This document shows, in pieces, positions 1 to 6,960 of a DNA stretch of 12,267 bases. The notes below the pieces were generated by a model, which saw only the letters and a program-made list of their open reading frames with translations, was not told the DNA's origin and did not search any database. Origin of the DNA: an uncultured Novosphingobium sp. (GTDB taxonomy: Bacteria; Pseudomonadota; Alphaproteobacteria; Sphingomonadales; Sphingomonadaceae); assembly GCA_938005655.1 (NCBI GenBank), contig CALLNA010000101.1:1-12267 (forward strand), read 5' to 3'. Position 1 is the first letter of the stretch. Every line of letters starts with the position of its first letter. Both the position numbers and the translations under genes were made by a program.

Positions 1-54
1 TTTTCCGGCGTCACGCAGGAAGAAGCGGGGCCCCGGATCAAGCCCGGGGCGACG
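1..54. repeat. Partial intergenic palindromic repeat (right half)
   Basis: Positions 22-54 closely match the right arm of the inverted repeat at 7018-7051, differing at one base of the first 33 (C for T in the ATCAAGCCC core). The loop-side sequence before it, with CCGGCGTC at 5-12, also resembles the loop of that copy. The left arm would lie outside the window, so this is half of a larger palindrome. Like the second copy it lies just beyond the 3' end of a gene, here the leftward HAD hydrolase that ends at 148. It contains a self-complementary CCCCGG/CCGGGG core. The remaining bases, 55-147, show no gene; a weak CCTCT/AGAGG stem at about 128-144 is the only other structure seen. Confidence 0.7.
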
Positions 55-147
55 GGATTCGCGGGTGGCATCCGCTTCCCACTCCATCCCGATCATTCGG
101 CCGCCGGGGTGGCAAACTACAGGATCGCCTCTGCGGAGGAGAGGGAA

Positions 148-771
148 TCAGCCGATCAGGCCGCGTTGCCTGAGGTCCAGCGCCAGGGTCGCCGCGTCGG
201 CGAAGTGGTGGGCTTCCCAGCCGCAGGCCCGCGCCGCCTCGACGTTGTCGCGGTTGTCGTCGATGAACAGCATCGCCTGGGGGGCGTGGCCGAAGCGCCG
301 TTCGGCCAGGCGGTAGATCGCCGGGTCGGGCTTGGCGATCTTCTCCACGCCGGAGACGACCACGTCGCGGAAGCGGCCGAACACCGGCTGGGTCGCGCTG
401 AACGCGGGCCAGAGATCGGCGCCGAAATTGGTGATCGCATAGAGCGGCACGCCGCGCGCATGCAGTTCCTCGACCAGTTCGAGGCTGCCGGGGAGCGGGC
501 CGGGGATCGTCTCGTTGAAGCGCGTCGAATAGGCGCGGATCACCGCCTCGTACTGCGGGAACTCGGCGATGCGGGCGGGAACCATCTCGGCCAGCGGGAC
601 GCCGGCGTCGTGCTGGAAATGCCAGTCGACCGAGACGACATGGGCGAAGACGTGCTCGACCTCGGCCTCGTCGGCGATCAGCTTGCGGATCAGCAGCCGC
701 ATGTCCCAGTCGAACAGGACCTTGCCGACGTCGAAGACTACGGCTTCGATTTTTCCGGCGGTTTGGCTCAC
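148..771 (-). CDS. HAD-superfamily hydrolase, YihX-like phosphatase
   Basis: Predicted 207-residue cytosolic phosphatase-type hydrolase of the haloacid dehalogenase superfamily, subfamily IA. Motif I is FDVGKVLFDWD with nucleophile Asp14. The usual second Asp (+2) is Gly16, the same DxG arrangement as E. coli YihX, a sugar-phosphate phosphatase. Motif II is AITN (Thr114), motif III is KIAKPDP (about 144-150), and motif IV is FIDDNRDN (Asp171, Asp172). A small cap domain lies between about residues 25 and 95. I chose the GTG at 771 because the frame upstream of it reads through the large inverted repeat at 805-874 and encodes low-complexity sequence, whereas motif I begins 11 residues after this GTG. 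It lies downstream of rpmJ on the same strand but is separated from it by two hairpins. The substrate cannot be read from the sequence. Confidence 0.85.
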   Translation of the reverse strand: MSQTAGKIEAVVFDVGKVLFDWDMRLLIRKLIADEAEVEHVFAHVVSVDWHFQHDAGVPLAEMVPARIAEFPQYEAVIRAYSTRFNETIPGPLPGSLELVEELHARGVPLYAITNFGADLWPAFSATQPVFGRFRDVVVSGVEKIAKPDPAIYRLAERRFGHAPQAMLFIDDNRDNVEAARACGWEAHHFADAATLALDLRQRGLIG

Positions 772-804
772 CTGCTGTCTGGCCGTCCTGTCGTCCGCCG
801 GAGA

Positions 805-874
805 CGGCACCAGCCCACGCCCCCGGCCCGGCACCCCTGTCGGGTGGTCGAGCCGGGGGCGTGGGCTGGTGCCG
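805..874. repeat. Perfect 23-bp inverted repeat with inner stem
   Basis: The arms at 805-827 and 852-874 are perfect reverse complements over 23 bp, beginning CGGCACCAGCCCACG on the left. The 24-base spacer contains a second stem, CACCC (832-836) with GGGTG (842-846), around a CTGTC loop. The element lies between rpmJ and the HAD gene, 33 bp before the HAD GTG codon. It has no following T-tract, so it is not a classical intrinsic terminator. It could be an intergenic repeat element or a processing or attenuation structure in the rpmJ-to-HAD transcript. Confidence 0.8.
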
Positions 875-880
875 CGCGAG

Positions 881-899
881 GGCTCGGCCTGGCCGAGCC
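881..899 (-). terminator. GC-rich hairpin after rpmJ
   Basis: GGCTCGGCC (881-889) and GGCCGAGCC (891-899) are perfect complements around one central base. The hairpin begins 15 bp downstream of the rpmJ stop codon on the minus strand and is followed at once by the larger inverted repeat at 805-874. The position suits transcription termination or 3'-end stabilisation of the short rpmJ mRNA. No U-run follows, so a factor-independent terminator is uncertain. Confidence 0.45.
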
Positions 900-914
900 C
901 GGTCAACGCATCGA

Positions 915-1040
915 TCAGCCCTGACGCGCCTTGAAGCGGCGGTTGGTCTTGTTGATCACATAGGTCCGGCCACGGCGGCGGATCACGCGGTTGTCCCGGT
1001 GGCGGTCCTTCAGCGACTTCAGGCTGTTGCGAATCTTCAT
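915..1040 (-). CDS. rpmJ: 50S ribosomal protein L36
   Basis: A 41-residue highly basic protein, starting MKIRNSLKSLKDRHR and ending NRRFKARQG, the typical ending of L36. L36 is the smallest protein of the large ribosomal subunit and binds 23S rRNA. This version has no cysteines, so it lacks the CxxC/CxxxxH zinc ribbon of the 37-38-residue form. The cysteine-free 41-residue form is usual in Alphaproteobacteria. The ATG at 1040 has a weak AGAGAG upstream of it. A good promoter (-35 at 1109-1114, -10 at 1086-1091) lies between galE and this gene, so it is probably transcribed separately from galE. The length matches the family and all positions look intact. Confidence 0.95.
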   Translation of the reverse strand: MKIRNSLKSLKDRHRDNRVIRRRGRTYVINKTNRRFKARQG

Positions 1041-1085
1041 GTCAGTCTCTCTGCGGCCCCGAGCCGCGCAAAATTTGAAGCCGGG

Positions 1086-1114
1086 CCGTTACGGGCGATG
1101 CCCCGCGAAGTCAA
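1086..1114 (-). promoter_or_regulatory. Predicted rpmJ promoter
   Basis: On the minus strand, TTGACT (1109-1114) is followed by a 17-bp spacer and TAACGG (1086-1091). This would start transcription near 1079 and give a leader of about 40 bases before rpmJ. The -35 box spans the galE stop codon at 1111-1113. The predicted rpoZ promoter at 11881-11909 has the same TTGACT-N17-TA pattern. This is inferred from the consensus only. Confidence 0.5.
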
Positions 1115-2115
1115 CCGCCTGAGCGGATTTCGCCGAGCCGCCGCTCCCAGGCGAGGGCGTGGCCGACGATCGTCTCCAGGTCGGCGTAGCGCGGCTCCCA
1201 CGGCAGGGTGGCCTTGATCCGGCGGTTGTCGGAGATCAGCGAATCGGGGTCGCCGGCCCGGCGCGGGCCCATCCGGCGCTGGATCGTGCGGTTGGTCACG
1301 CGGTCGACCGCGTCGAGCACCTCCAGCACCGAGAAGCCGCGGCCGTAGCCGCAGTTCATCGTCAGCGATTCGCCTGGGCTCGCGATCAGCGCCTCGAGCG
1401 CGAGGACATGGGCGGCGGCGAGGTCCGAGACGTGGATGTAGTCGCGCACCCCCGTGCCGTCGGGCGTGGCATAGTCGGTGCCGAAGACGTCGACCCCGTC
1501 GCGCTTGCCGAGCGCGGCCTCGACCGCGACCTTGATCAGGTGGGTCGCCCCGGCGGTCGACTGGCCGGTGCGCGCCTCGGGATCGGCCCCGGCGACGTTG
1601 AAATAGCGCAGGGCGCAGAAGTTGAGCGGATGGGCGCGGGCGACGTCGCCGAGCATGATCTCGGTCATCAGCTTGGACATGCCGTAGGGATTGATCGGCA
1701 GCCTGGGCGCGTCCTCCGCGACCGGCGAGACCTTGGGCACGCCGTAGGTCGCGGCGGTCGAGCTGAAGATGAAGTGCGGCACGCCCGCCGTCACCGCCGC
1801 CTCGATCAGGGTGCGGCTGTTGGCGGTGTTGTTGCGATAGTACTTGAGCGGGTTCTCGACCGATTCGGGGACGATGATCGAGCCGGCGAAGTGCATCACC
1901 GCGCGGATGCCCTGCTCGGCGAAGATCCGCGCCAGCAGCGCGGTGTCGGCGATGTTGCCTTCGTAGAGCGGCACGCCGTCCGGAACGGCGAAGCGGAAGC
2001 CGGTCGAGAGGTTGTCGATCACCGCCACGGGCCACCCCGCGTCCTTGAGCGCGAGGACGGCGTGGCTGCCGATATAGCCGGCACCGCCGGTCACGAGCAC
2101 GGGAAGTCTGGTCAT
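1111..2115 (-). CDS. galE: UDP-glucose 4-epimerase
   Basis: A 334-residue extended short-chain dehydrogenase that interconverts UDP-glucose and UDP-galactose using bound NAD+. It belongs to the Leloir pathway and supplies UDP-galactose for surface polysaccharides. The Rossmann dinucleotide motif TGGAGYIGSH is at residues 9-18, and IDNLSTG, which contacts the adenosine ribose, is at 33-39. The catalytic Ser/Thr is in FSSTAATYG (117-125). The YxxxK pair is Tyr144 and Lys148 in NPYGMSK. VRDYIHVSDLA and CGYGRGFSVLEV are typical of bacterial GalE. Length is normal. The start at 2115 begins five residues before the beta-1 strand, as expected. It is divergent from the DUF4136-like gene at 2247. The 131-bp gap between them shows no strong promoter consensus, only a short CCCG/CGGG stem around GCTAGC near 2121-2137. 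Confidence 0.95.
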   Translation of the reverse strand: MTRLPVLVTGGAGYIGSHAVLALKDAGWPVAVIDNLSTGFRFAVPDGVPLYEGNIADTALLARIFAEQGIRAVMHFAGSIIVPESVENPLKYYRNNTANSRTLIEAAVTAGVPHFIFSSTAATYGVPKVSPVAEDAPRLPINPYGMSKLMTEIMLGDVARAHPLNFCALRYFNVAGADPEARTGQSTAGATHLIKVAVEAALGKRDGVDVFGTDYATPDGTGVRDYIHVSDLAAAHVLALEALIASPGESLTMNCGYGRGFSVLEVLDAVDRVTNRTIQRRMGPRRAGDPDSLISDNRRIKATLPWEPRYADLETIVGHALAWERRLGEIRSGG

Positions 2116-2246
2116 GGGCAGCCCGCTAGCACGGGCGGGCGAGCAAATGGTAAAGAGAATTTCGCGGGGCGGCGTTCATCCGCGAGCAAGTCGGCGCGAC
2201 CTAGGCCCTTCGGCGCGGGGGGTGTTTTGCCGTTCGGAGCCTATCG

Positions 2247-2933
2247 ATGTCCCATGCCCGCCTCCCCCTCGCCCTGCTGATCCTCACTGCCACGGCGGGC
2301 GCCGACCCGGTCGTGGCCCAACCCGGCGGCTGGGGCGGCGGTTGGGGCGGACCGGGCTGGGGTCCGGGCGACCGCGCCTACGGCCCCGCGCGCCGCGACG
2401 TGCCCGACAGCCGCGAGGGCAAGGTCCAGGTCTCGCGCTTCGTCGCCGAGGACGTCGCCGCCGGCACCCTGGGGCACGGCCGCATCGGCGTGAGCGAGAT
2501 GCCGGGCGGCAGCACCGACCCGCGCCAGAGCGCGACCTTCGAGGCGGCGGTGATCGACCAGCTCGCCAAGGCCGGCTACGACACCGCGACGCCCGATCCG
2601 GCCGGCGGCCAGGTGGCCGAGGTCCGCGTGATCCACGACGTGGTGCGGCCCGAGGAGACCAAGCGCAGCCCGGTCAGCGGCGAGACCACGGTCGGGGTCA
2701 GCAACCGCGGCAGCTTCGCCGGCATGGCGATCGCGGTCGACCTGAGCAAGCCGGCCAAGGCGCTGATCTCCACCCGCCTGATGGCCCGCATCCGCGACCG
2801 CGTCAGCGGCAAGGTGCTGTGGGAGGGCCGCGCCGACATCGTCACCCGCGACGGCGACGCCCGCTGGACCGAGCAGGCGATCGCCACCCGCCTGGCCGGG
2901 GCCCTGTTCGAGGATTTCCCCACGCGCACCTGA
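2247..2933 (+). CDS. Secreted DUF4136-like protein
   Basis: A 228-residue predicted exported protein. The N-terminus (MSHARLPLALLILTATAGA) is a signal peptide, with likely cleavage near residues 19-24 and no clear lipobox cysteine. A Gly/Trp-rich linker (about 27-40) follows, then a globular domain (about 58-225) of the kind annotated DUF4136. It shares with the next gene the order QVAEVR, then PVSG/PVSV, then a small-residue hydrophobic stretch with DLS, then a basic RDRxSGKxLWEGRA segment, and a final LAxALFxDFP. The two are therefore paralogues. Function is unknown; DUF4136 proteins are usually periplasmic or outer-membrane associated. A Shine-Dalgarno-like GGAG at 2236-2239 lies 7 bases before the ATG and supports this start. 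It is separated from the next gene by 86 bp. Confidence 0.85.
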   Translation: MSHARLPLALLILTATAGADPVVAQPGGWGGGWGGPGWGPGDRAYGPARRDVPDSREGKVQVSRFVAEDVAAGTLGHGRIGVSEMPGGSTDPRQSATFEAAVIDQLAKAGYDTATPDPAGGQVAEVRVIHDVVRPEETKRSPVSGETTVGVSNRGSFAGMAIAVDLSKPAKALISTRLMARIRDRVSGKVLWEGRADIVTRDGDARWTEQAIATRLAGALFEDFPTRT

Positions 2934-3019
2934 CGCCGCCCGGGGCCATACCCTTGCGCCCGGGGGGAAACTCCGGTCAGGTCGGGGCGTTGCGGCAGGA
3001 AAGACGGAGAGACCATGCC

Positions 3020-3601
3020 ATGAACGCCCGGATTGCCCTTCCCGTCCTCGCCCTGCTCGCCCTGGCCGGCTGCGTCGCCCCGGTCGGGCCGGTCGAGGTC
3101 ACGCGCTTCCACCTGCCCGACGCGCCGCTCGGCCGCGGCCCGATCGCCGTGGTTCCCGCGCCGGGCATGTCCGACACCAGCCTGGAGCTGCGCGCCTATC
3201 AGGCGGCCGTGGCGCGCGAGCTGGTGCGCGTCGGCTATGCCGAGGCGTCCGGCGGCGGGCAGGTGGCGGAGGTCCGGCTGATGCGCCGCACCTGGCAGCC
3301 CGAACGCGAGCGCGGCCCGGTGAGCGTCGGCGTCGGGGCGGGCGGCGGCAGCTACGGCTCGGGCGTCGGCATGGGCGTGGGGATCGACCTCTCCGGCCGC
3401 CCCGCCGCCCAGACCGAGACCGAGCTGGGCGTGATGATCAAGGACCGCGCGAGCGGCCGCACGGTCTGGGAAGGCCGCGCCCAGTTCGTCGTCCGCGCCG
3501 ATTCGCCGCTCGCCCAGACCGACCTCGGCGCGGCCAAGCTCGCCGAAGCGTTGTTCCGTGGCTTCCCCGGGAACTCCGGAGAAACTATCCTGGTGAAATG
3601 A
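3020..3601 (+). CDS. DUF4136-like lipoprotein
   Basis: A 193-residue predicted lipoprotein. MNARIALPVLALLALAGC is a signal peptide with lipobox LAGC, giving lipidated Cys18. Residue 19 is Val, not Asp, so Lol-dependent transfer to the outer membrane is likely. The mature part resembles the product of the gene before it, with QVAEVR (81-86), a glycine-rich strand pair with GIDLSG (121-126), IKDRASGRTVWEGRAQFV (140-157) and AEALFRGFPG (175-184). This start is preferred to the ATG at 3014, which meets a stop after two codons. A GGAGAG lies shortly upstream. The stop overlaps the start of the M14 peptidase gene (ATGA at 3598-3601), so the two are probably translationally coupled. Molecular function is unknown. 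Confidence 0.88.
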   Translation: MNARIALPVLALLALAGCVAPVGPVEVTRFHLPDAPLGRGPIAVVPAPGMSDTSLELRAYQAAVARELVRVGYAEASGGGQVAEVRLMRRTWQPERERGPVSVGVGAGGGSYGSGVGMGVGIDLSGRPAAQTETELGVMIKDRASGRTVWEGRAQFVVRADSPLAQTDLGAAKLAEALFRGFPGNSGETILVK

Positions 3602-4728
3602 GCGACATCCAAGTCACTGCCGCGTTCGATTCCGGCAATATCGAGGTCCGGTCCGTCAGCGGCGCCGAAGCCGTCCTGACGATCCGCAAGGACCGCGATT
3701 CCGAGTTCTTCCAGTGGTTCCATTTCCGCGTCAGCGGCGCGGAGGGGCGGATGCTGGTGCTGCGGCTGACCGGGCTCGCCGCCTCGGCCTATCCCGGCGG
3801 CTGGCCCGGCTATCGCGCCTGCGTCTCGGAGGATCGCCGGTTCTGGGCCCGCGCCGATACCCAGTGGGAGCCGGAGCGTGAGGGCGGCACCCTGACGATC
3901 CGCTATGCCCCGCAGGGCGACCTCGCCTGGTTCGCCTATTTCGCGCCCTATTCGATGGAGCGGCACCACGATCTCGTCGCGCGCATCGCGCAGCGGCCGG
4001 GCGTCTCCCACCGCTGCCTCGGGCACAGCCTCGAAGGCCAGCCGATCGACTGCCTGGAGATGGGCGCGGGCAAGACCCAGGTCTGGCTCTACGCCCGCCA
4101 GCATCCCGGCGAGGCCATGGCCGAATGGTGGATGGAAGGCGCGCTGGAGCTGCTGACCGATCCCGCCGATCCCCACGCGCGGCGGCTGCGCGAGGCCTGC
4201 CGGTTGCACCTCGTCCCCAACGCCAATCCCGACGGCTCGTGCCGGGGGCATCTGCGGACCAATGCGATCGGGGTGAACCTCAACCGCGAATGGGACGCGC
4301 CGAGCCCGGAGCGCTCGCCCGAGGTCCTGGCGATCCGCGACGCGATGGACGCCAGCGGGGTCGACTTCGCGATGGACGTCCACGGCGACGAGGCGATTCC
4401 GGCCGTCTTCTTCGCCGGCTTCGAGGGCATCCCCGCCTGGACCGAGCGGCAGGGCGAGGGCTACGAGCGCTATCGCCGCATCCTCCTGCGCCGCACGCCC
4501 GATTTCCAGGTGAAGCGCGGCTATCCCGTTGCCGCGCCGGGCCGGGCCAACCTCGCCATGTCGACCAACCAGCTCGCCAACCGCTTCGGCTGCGTCGCGA
4601 TGACGCTGGAGATGCCGTTCAAGGACCACGACGATCGCCCCGACGCGGTCCAGGGCTGGAGCCCCGAGCGCAGCAAGCTGCTGGCGCGCGAATGCCTGGC
4701 CGCCCTGGCGGAATGGCTGGCGGGATGA
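3598..4728 (+). CDS. M14 zinc carboxypeptidase, cytosolic carboxypeptidase type
   Basis: A 376-residue predicted zinc metallocarboxypeptidase with an N-terminal beta-sandwich domain (about 1-115) and a C-terminal M14 catalytic domain (about 120-376), the layout of cytosolic carboxypeptidase-like proteins. Zinc ligands are His169 and Glu172 in RQHPGEAM, and His262 in DVHGDE. The substrate-carboxylate motif is NLNREW (228-232), and the catalytic base is Glu338 in TLEMPFK. All key residues are present, so it should be active. There is no signal peptide, so it is probably cytoplasmic despite its envelope-type neighbours. The usual family reaction is removal of C-terminal amino acids; the natural substrate here is unknown. 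It overlaps the lipoprotein gene before it and the beta-barrel gene after it, by ATGA each time, indicating one operon. Confidence 0.92.
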   Translation: MSDIQVTAAFDSGNIEVRSVSGAEAVLTIRKDRDSEFFQWFHFRVSGAEGRMLVLRLTGLAASAYPGGWPGYRACVSEDRRFWARADTQWEPEREGGTLTIRYAPQGDLAWFAYFAPYSMERHHDLVARIAQRPGVSHRCLGHSLEGQPIDCLEMGAGKTQVWLYARQHPGEAMAEWWMEGALELLTDPADPHARRLREACRLHLVPNANPDGSCRGHLRTNAIGVNLNREWDAPSPERSPEVLAIRDAMDASGVDFAMDVHGDEAIPAVFFAGFEGIPAWTERQGEGYERYRRILLRRTPDFQVKRGYPVAAPGRANLAMSTNQLANRFGCVAMTLEMPFKDHDDRPDAVQGWSPERSKLLARECLAALAEWLAG

Positions 4729-5537
4729 GCGCCGGGCTTCCCGTGGCCGGGCGGTGGGCTGCCGTGCTCGGCGGCCTGCTGCTGCTCGCGGCGCGCCCCG
4801 CGCTGGCCGAGGACCGCGAGTTCTGCCCGGCGCGGCCGGGCCAGACGACGCCGCCCTGCACCCTGGCGCCGGGCGAGGTCCAGGTCGAGACGGCCTTCGC
4901 CACCTGGACCCGGACGAGCGATCCCGCGTCGCGCACCGACACGCTGGAGCTGGGATCGGGCCAGGTCCGCGCGGGCCTGACCTCGCGGCTCGAGGCGCAG
5001 GTCGGCTGGACGCCGGCGGGCATCCAGTGGGTCCGCGACAATGCCAGCGGCAAGGTCGACCGGCTGTCGGGCGTGGGGGACGTGACTCTGGGCCTGACCT
5101 ACGGCCTCGCCGGAGCGAACGGCCCGGTCGCCTTGCAGGGCTTCGTCTCGCTGCCGACCGGCGGCGCGGCGATCGGCGCGGGCGACTGGGGCGCCGGGGT
5201 GCGGCTGCCGGTCCAGTTCGATATCGGCCACGGCCTGCAACTCGGCTTGACGCCCGAGGTCGACGCCGCAGTCAACGGCTCGGGCGAGGGCCGCCACCTC
5301 GCCTATGGCGGCGCGGCCGGGATCGGCCTGCCGCTGGGCGACAAGGTCCAGCTCGGGCTCGACGTCTCGGCCTTCCGCGACGAGGACCCGGACGGCGCGG
5401 AGACGCTGGCCAGCGCTGGCGCCTCGCTCGCCTGGCAGGCCGGCAAGGATACCCAGCTCGACCTGGGCGGGACCGTCGGCCTCAACCGGGCCAGTCCCGA
5501 CATGACGCTCTATCTGGGCATTGCCCACCGATTCTGA
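4725..5537 (+). CDS. Predicted outer-membrane beta-barrel (phenol-degradation MetA-like)
   Basis: A 270-residue predicted outer-membrane protein. Residues 1-28 (to ALA) are a signal peptide. The mature protein has two cysteines near the N-terminus (34 and 45 in EFCPARPG...PPC), then alternating amphipathic strands rich in Gly, with turns such as DVTLGLTYGLAG, LQGFVSLPTGGAAIG and YLGIAHRF. It ends in a C-terminal Phe, the usual barrel-assembly signal. The pattern fits the transporter-like family annotated as MetA-pathway of phenol degradation. The start at 4725 was chosen because the signal peptide begins there; the frame is open for 600 bp upstream only because it shadows the M14 gene. The start overlaps the M14 stop by ATGA. 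What it transports, if anything, cannot be read. It is followed directly by the dyad at 5538. Confidence 0.85.
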   Translation: MSAGLPVAGRWAAVLGGLLLLAARPALAEDREFCPARPGQTTPPCTLAPGEVQVETAFATWTRTSDPASRTDTLELGSGQVRAGLTSRLEAQVGWTPAGIQWVRDNASGKVDRLSGVGDVTLGLTYGLAGANGPVALQGFVSLPTGGAAIGAGDWGAGVRLPVQFDIGHGLQLGLTPEVDAAVNGSGEGRHLAYGGAAGIGLPLGDKVQLGLDVSAFRDEDPDGAETLASAGASLAWQAGKDTQLDLGGTVGLNRASPDMTLYLGIAHRF

Positions 5538-5570
5538 CCGCTCTATGATACAGGAGAGATCATAGAGCGG
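5538..5570 (+). promoter_or_regulatory. 12-bp perfect dyad between barrel gene and P450
   Basis: CCGCTCTATGAT (5538-5549) and ATCATAGAGCGG (5559-5570) are perfect complements around a 9-base spacer. The dyad starts at the first base after the barrel-gene stop codon and ends 20 bp before the P450 ATG. Two readings fit: a transcript-ending hairpin for the upstream operon, although no T-run follows, or an operator for a dimeric repressor controlling the P450. The AT-containing half-sites and the position just before the P450 favour an operator or a dual role. No regulator gene is adjacent. Confidence 0.55.
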
Positions 5571-5590
5571 GACAGGCTTGGGGACCGGGC

Positions 5591-6910
5591 ATGAACTACG
5601 AGACGGCGGACTTCTACAGCGACATCGCGCTGGTCGACGATCCCCACGCCTATTTCGACTTCCTGCGCGAAAAGGGGCCGGTCACGCGGCTGCCGCACCG
5701 CAACGTCGTGGCGGTGACGGGCTATGAGGAGACCGTCCAGGTCATGCTCGACACCGAGCATTTCTCCTCGATCAACGCGGTCGGCGGGCCGTTGCCGCCG
5801 CTGCCTTTCGCGCCGGAGGGCGACGATATCACCGCCCGGCTCGAGGCGAGCCGGAAGAAGATCCCCTTCGCCGACCAGGTCGTGACCGAGCAGGGCGCGC
5901 GGCATCTCAACCTGCGCTCGATCGTCGCGACGCTGTTCACGCCGAGCCGTCTCAAGGCGCTGGAGCCCTCGCTGCGCGCCACCTCGGAAAGCCTGATCGA
6001 CGAGTTTGCCGCCGACGGGAAGGTCGATCTCGTCGCGCAGTACGGCGGGCCCTATGCCACGCTGATCATCGCCGACCTGCTCGGCATCCCCGAATCCAGC
6101 CGGCGCAAGTACCGCCAATGGCTGGAGGGCGCGGTCCCGGCCAAGATGGACGCCACCCCCGCGGACCTGATGGAGAACCCGATCGCCAAGGTCGGCAAGG
6201 ACCTGTTCGGCCTCATCACCAAGCGGCGGCTGATGAACAAGGCGCCGCTCAAATGGTTCAAGGGCCTCGCCGGCTACACCGCGCCGGACGGGCGCGACGA
6301 CATCCTGACCGATCTCGCCCTGGCGAGGTTCCCCGACGGGACGCAGCCGACGCTGATCGACCTCACCGCGCTCGGCGCCTTCCTGTTCGGCGCCGGGCAG
6401 GACACGACCAACCGTCTGCTCGCCAATGGCTTCAGGGTGATCGCGACGCGGCCCGACGTGCAGCAGGAGCTGCGCGACAACCCCAGGCGGATTCCCGACT
6501 TCATCGAGGAGCTGCTGCGCTTCGACGGCTCGGTCAAGAGCGGCGGGCGGATGTGTCAGAAGACCACCACGCTCGGCGGGGTCGAGATCAAGGCCGGGAC
6601 GACGATCCTGCTCTCGCACATGGCCGCCAACCGCGATCCCAAGCGCTTCGCCGACCCGCACCTGTTCGACATGAACCGCCCCAAGGCCAAGGAGCACCTC
6701 GCCTTCGGCCGCGGCGCCCACACCTGCATCGGCGCCCCGCTCGCCCGGCGCGAGGTCGCGGTCTCGATCGAGCGCCTGCTGGCGCGGATGGGCAACATCC
6801 GCCTGTCGGAGGCGCACCACGGGCCCGAGAGCGACCGCCGGTTCTTCTACGAGCCGACCTATATCCTGCGCGCCATGAAGGCGCTGCACCTGGAGTTCGA
6901 TCCGCTCTGA
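5591..6910 (+). CDS. Cytochrome P450
   Basis: A 439-residue soluble bacterial class I-type P450, a haem-thiolate monooxygenase that hydroxylates small lipophilic substrates with electrons from a ferredoxin and reductase. The I-helix oxygen-activation motif is AGQDTT (268-273), with Asp271 and Thr272. The K-helix ExxR is Glu307-Arg310. The haem-binding loop is FGRGAHTCIG (372-381), with ligand Cys379. RHLNLRSIV (104-112) matches the C-helix region whose His and Arg contact haem propionates. Length is typical and all key residues are intact. No ferredoxin or reductase gene is seen nearby, so electron partners must be encoded elsewhere. Substrate is unknown. The gene is preceded by the dyad at 5538-5570 and ends convergently with cytidine deaminase. 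TTGGGGA at about 5579-5585 may serve as the ribosome-binding site. Confidence 0.95.
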   Translation: MNYETADFYSDIALVDDPHAYFDFLREKGPVTRLPHRNVVAVTGYEETVQVMLDTEHFSSINAVGGPLPPLPFAPEGDDITARLEASRKKIPFADQVVTEQGARHLNLRSIVATLFTPSRLKALEPSLRATSESLIDEFAADGKVDLVAQYGGPYATLIIADLLGIPESSRRKYRQWLEGAVPAKMDATPADLMENPIAKVGKDLFGLITKRRLMNKAPLKWFKGLAGYTAPDGRDDILTDLALARFPDGTQPTLIDLTALGAFLFGAGQDTTNRLLANGFRVIATRPDVQQELRDNPRRIPDFIEELLRFDGSVKSGGRMCQKTTTLGGVEIKAGTTILLSHMAANRDPKRFADPHLFDMNRPKAKEHLAFGRGAHTCIGAPLARREVAVSIERLLARMGNIRLSEAHHGPESDRRFFYEPTYILRAMKALHLEFDPL

Positions 6911-6960
6911 GGGGACGTGGGGTGGGGCGGACGACCCGGATGCGGGCCTCCTCATCCTCT

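Noticed and set aside
772..906. N-terminal extension of the HAD protein to an upstream start at 906
   Set aside because: The extra 45 residues are translated from the large inverted repeat and resemble no HAD N-terminus. The GTG at 771 fits the family.
3352..5528. Long open frames on the minus strand opposite the M14 peptidase and barrel genes
   Set aside because: They have no recognisable family features and are rich in Arg, Ala, Gly and Pro, as expected for antisense shadows in high-GC coding DNA. The plus-strand genes have full motifs.
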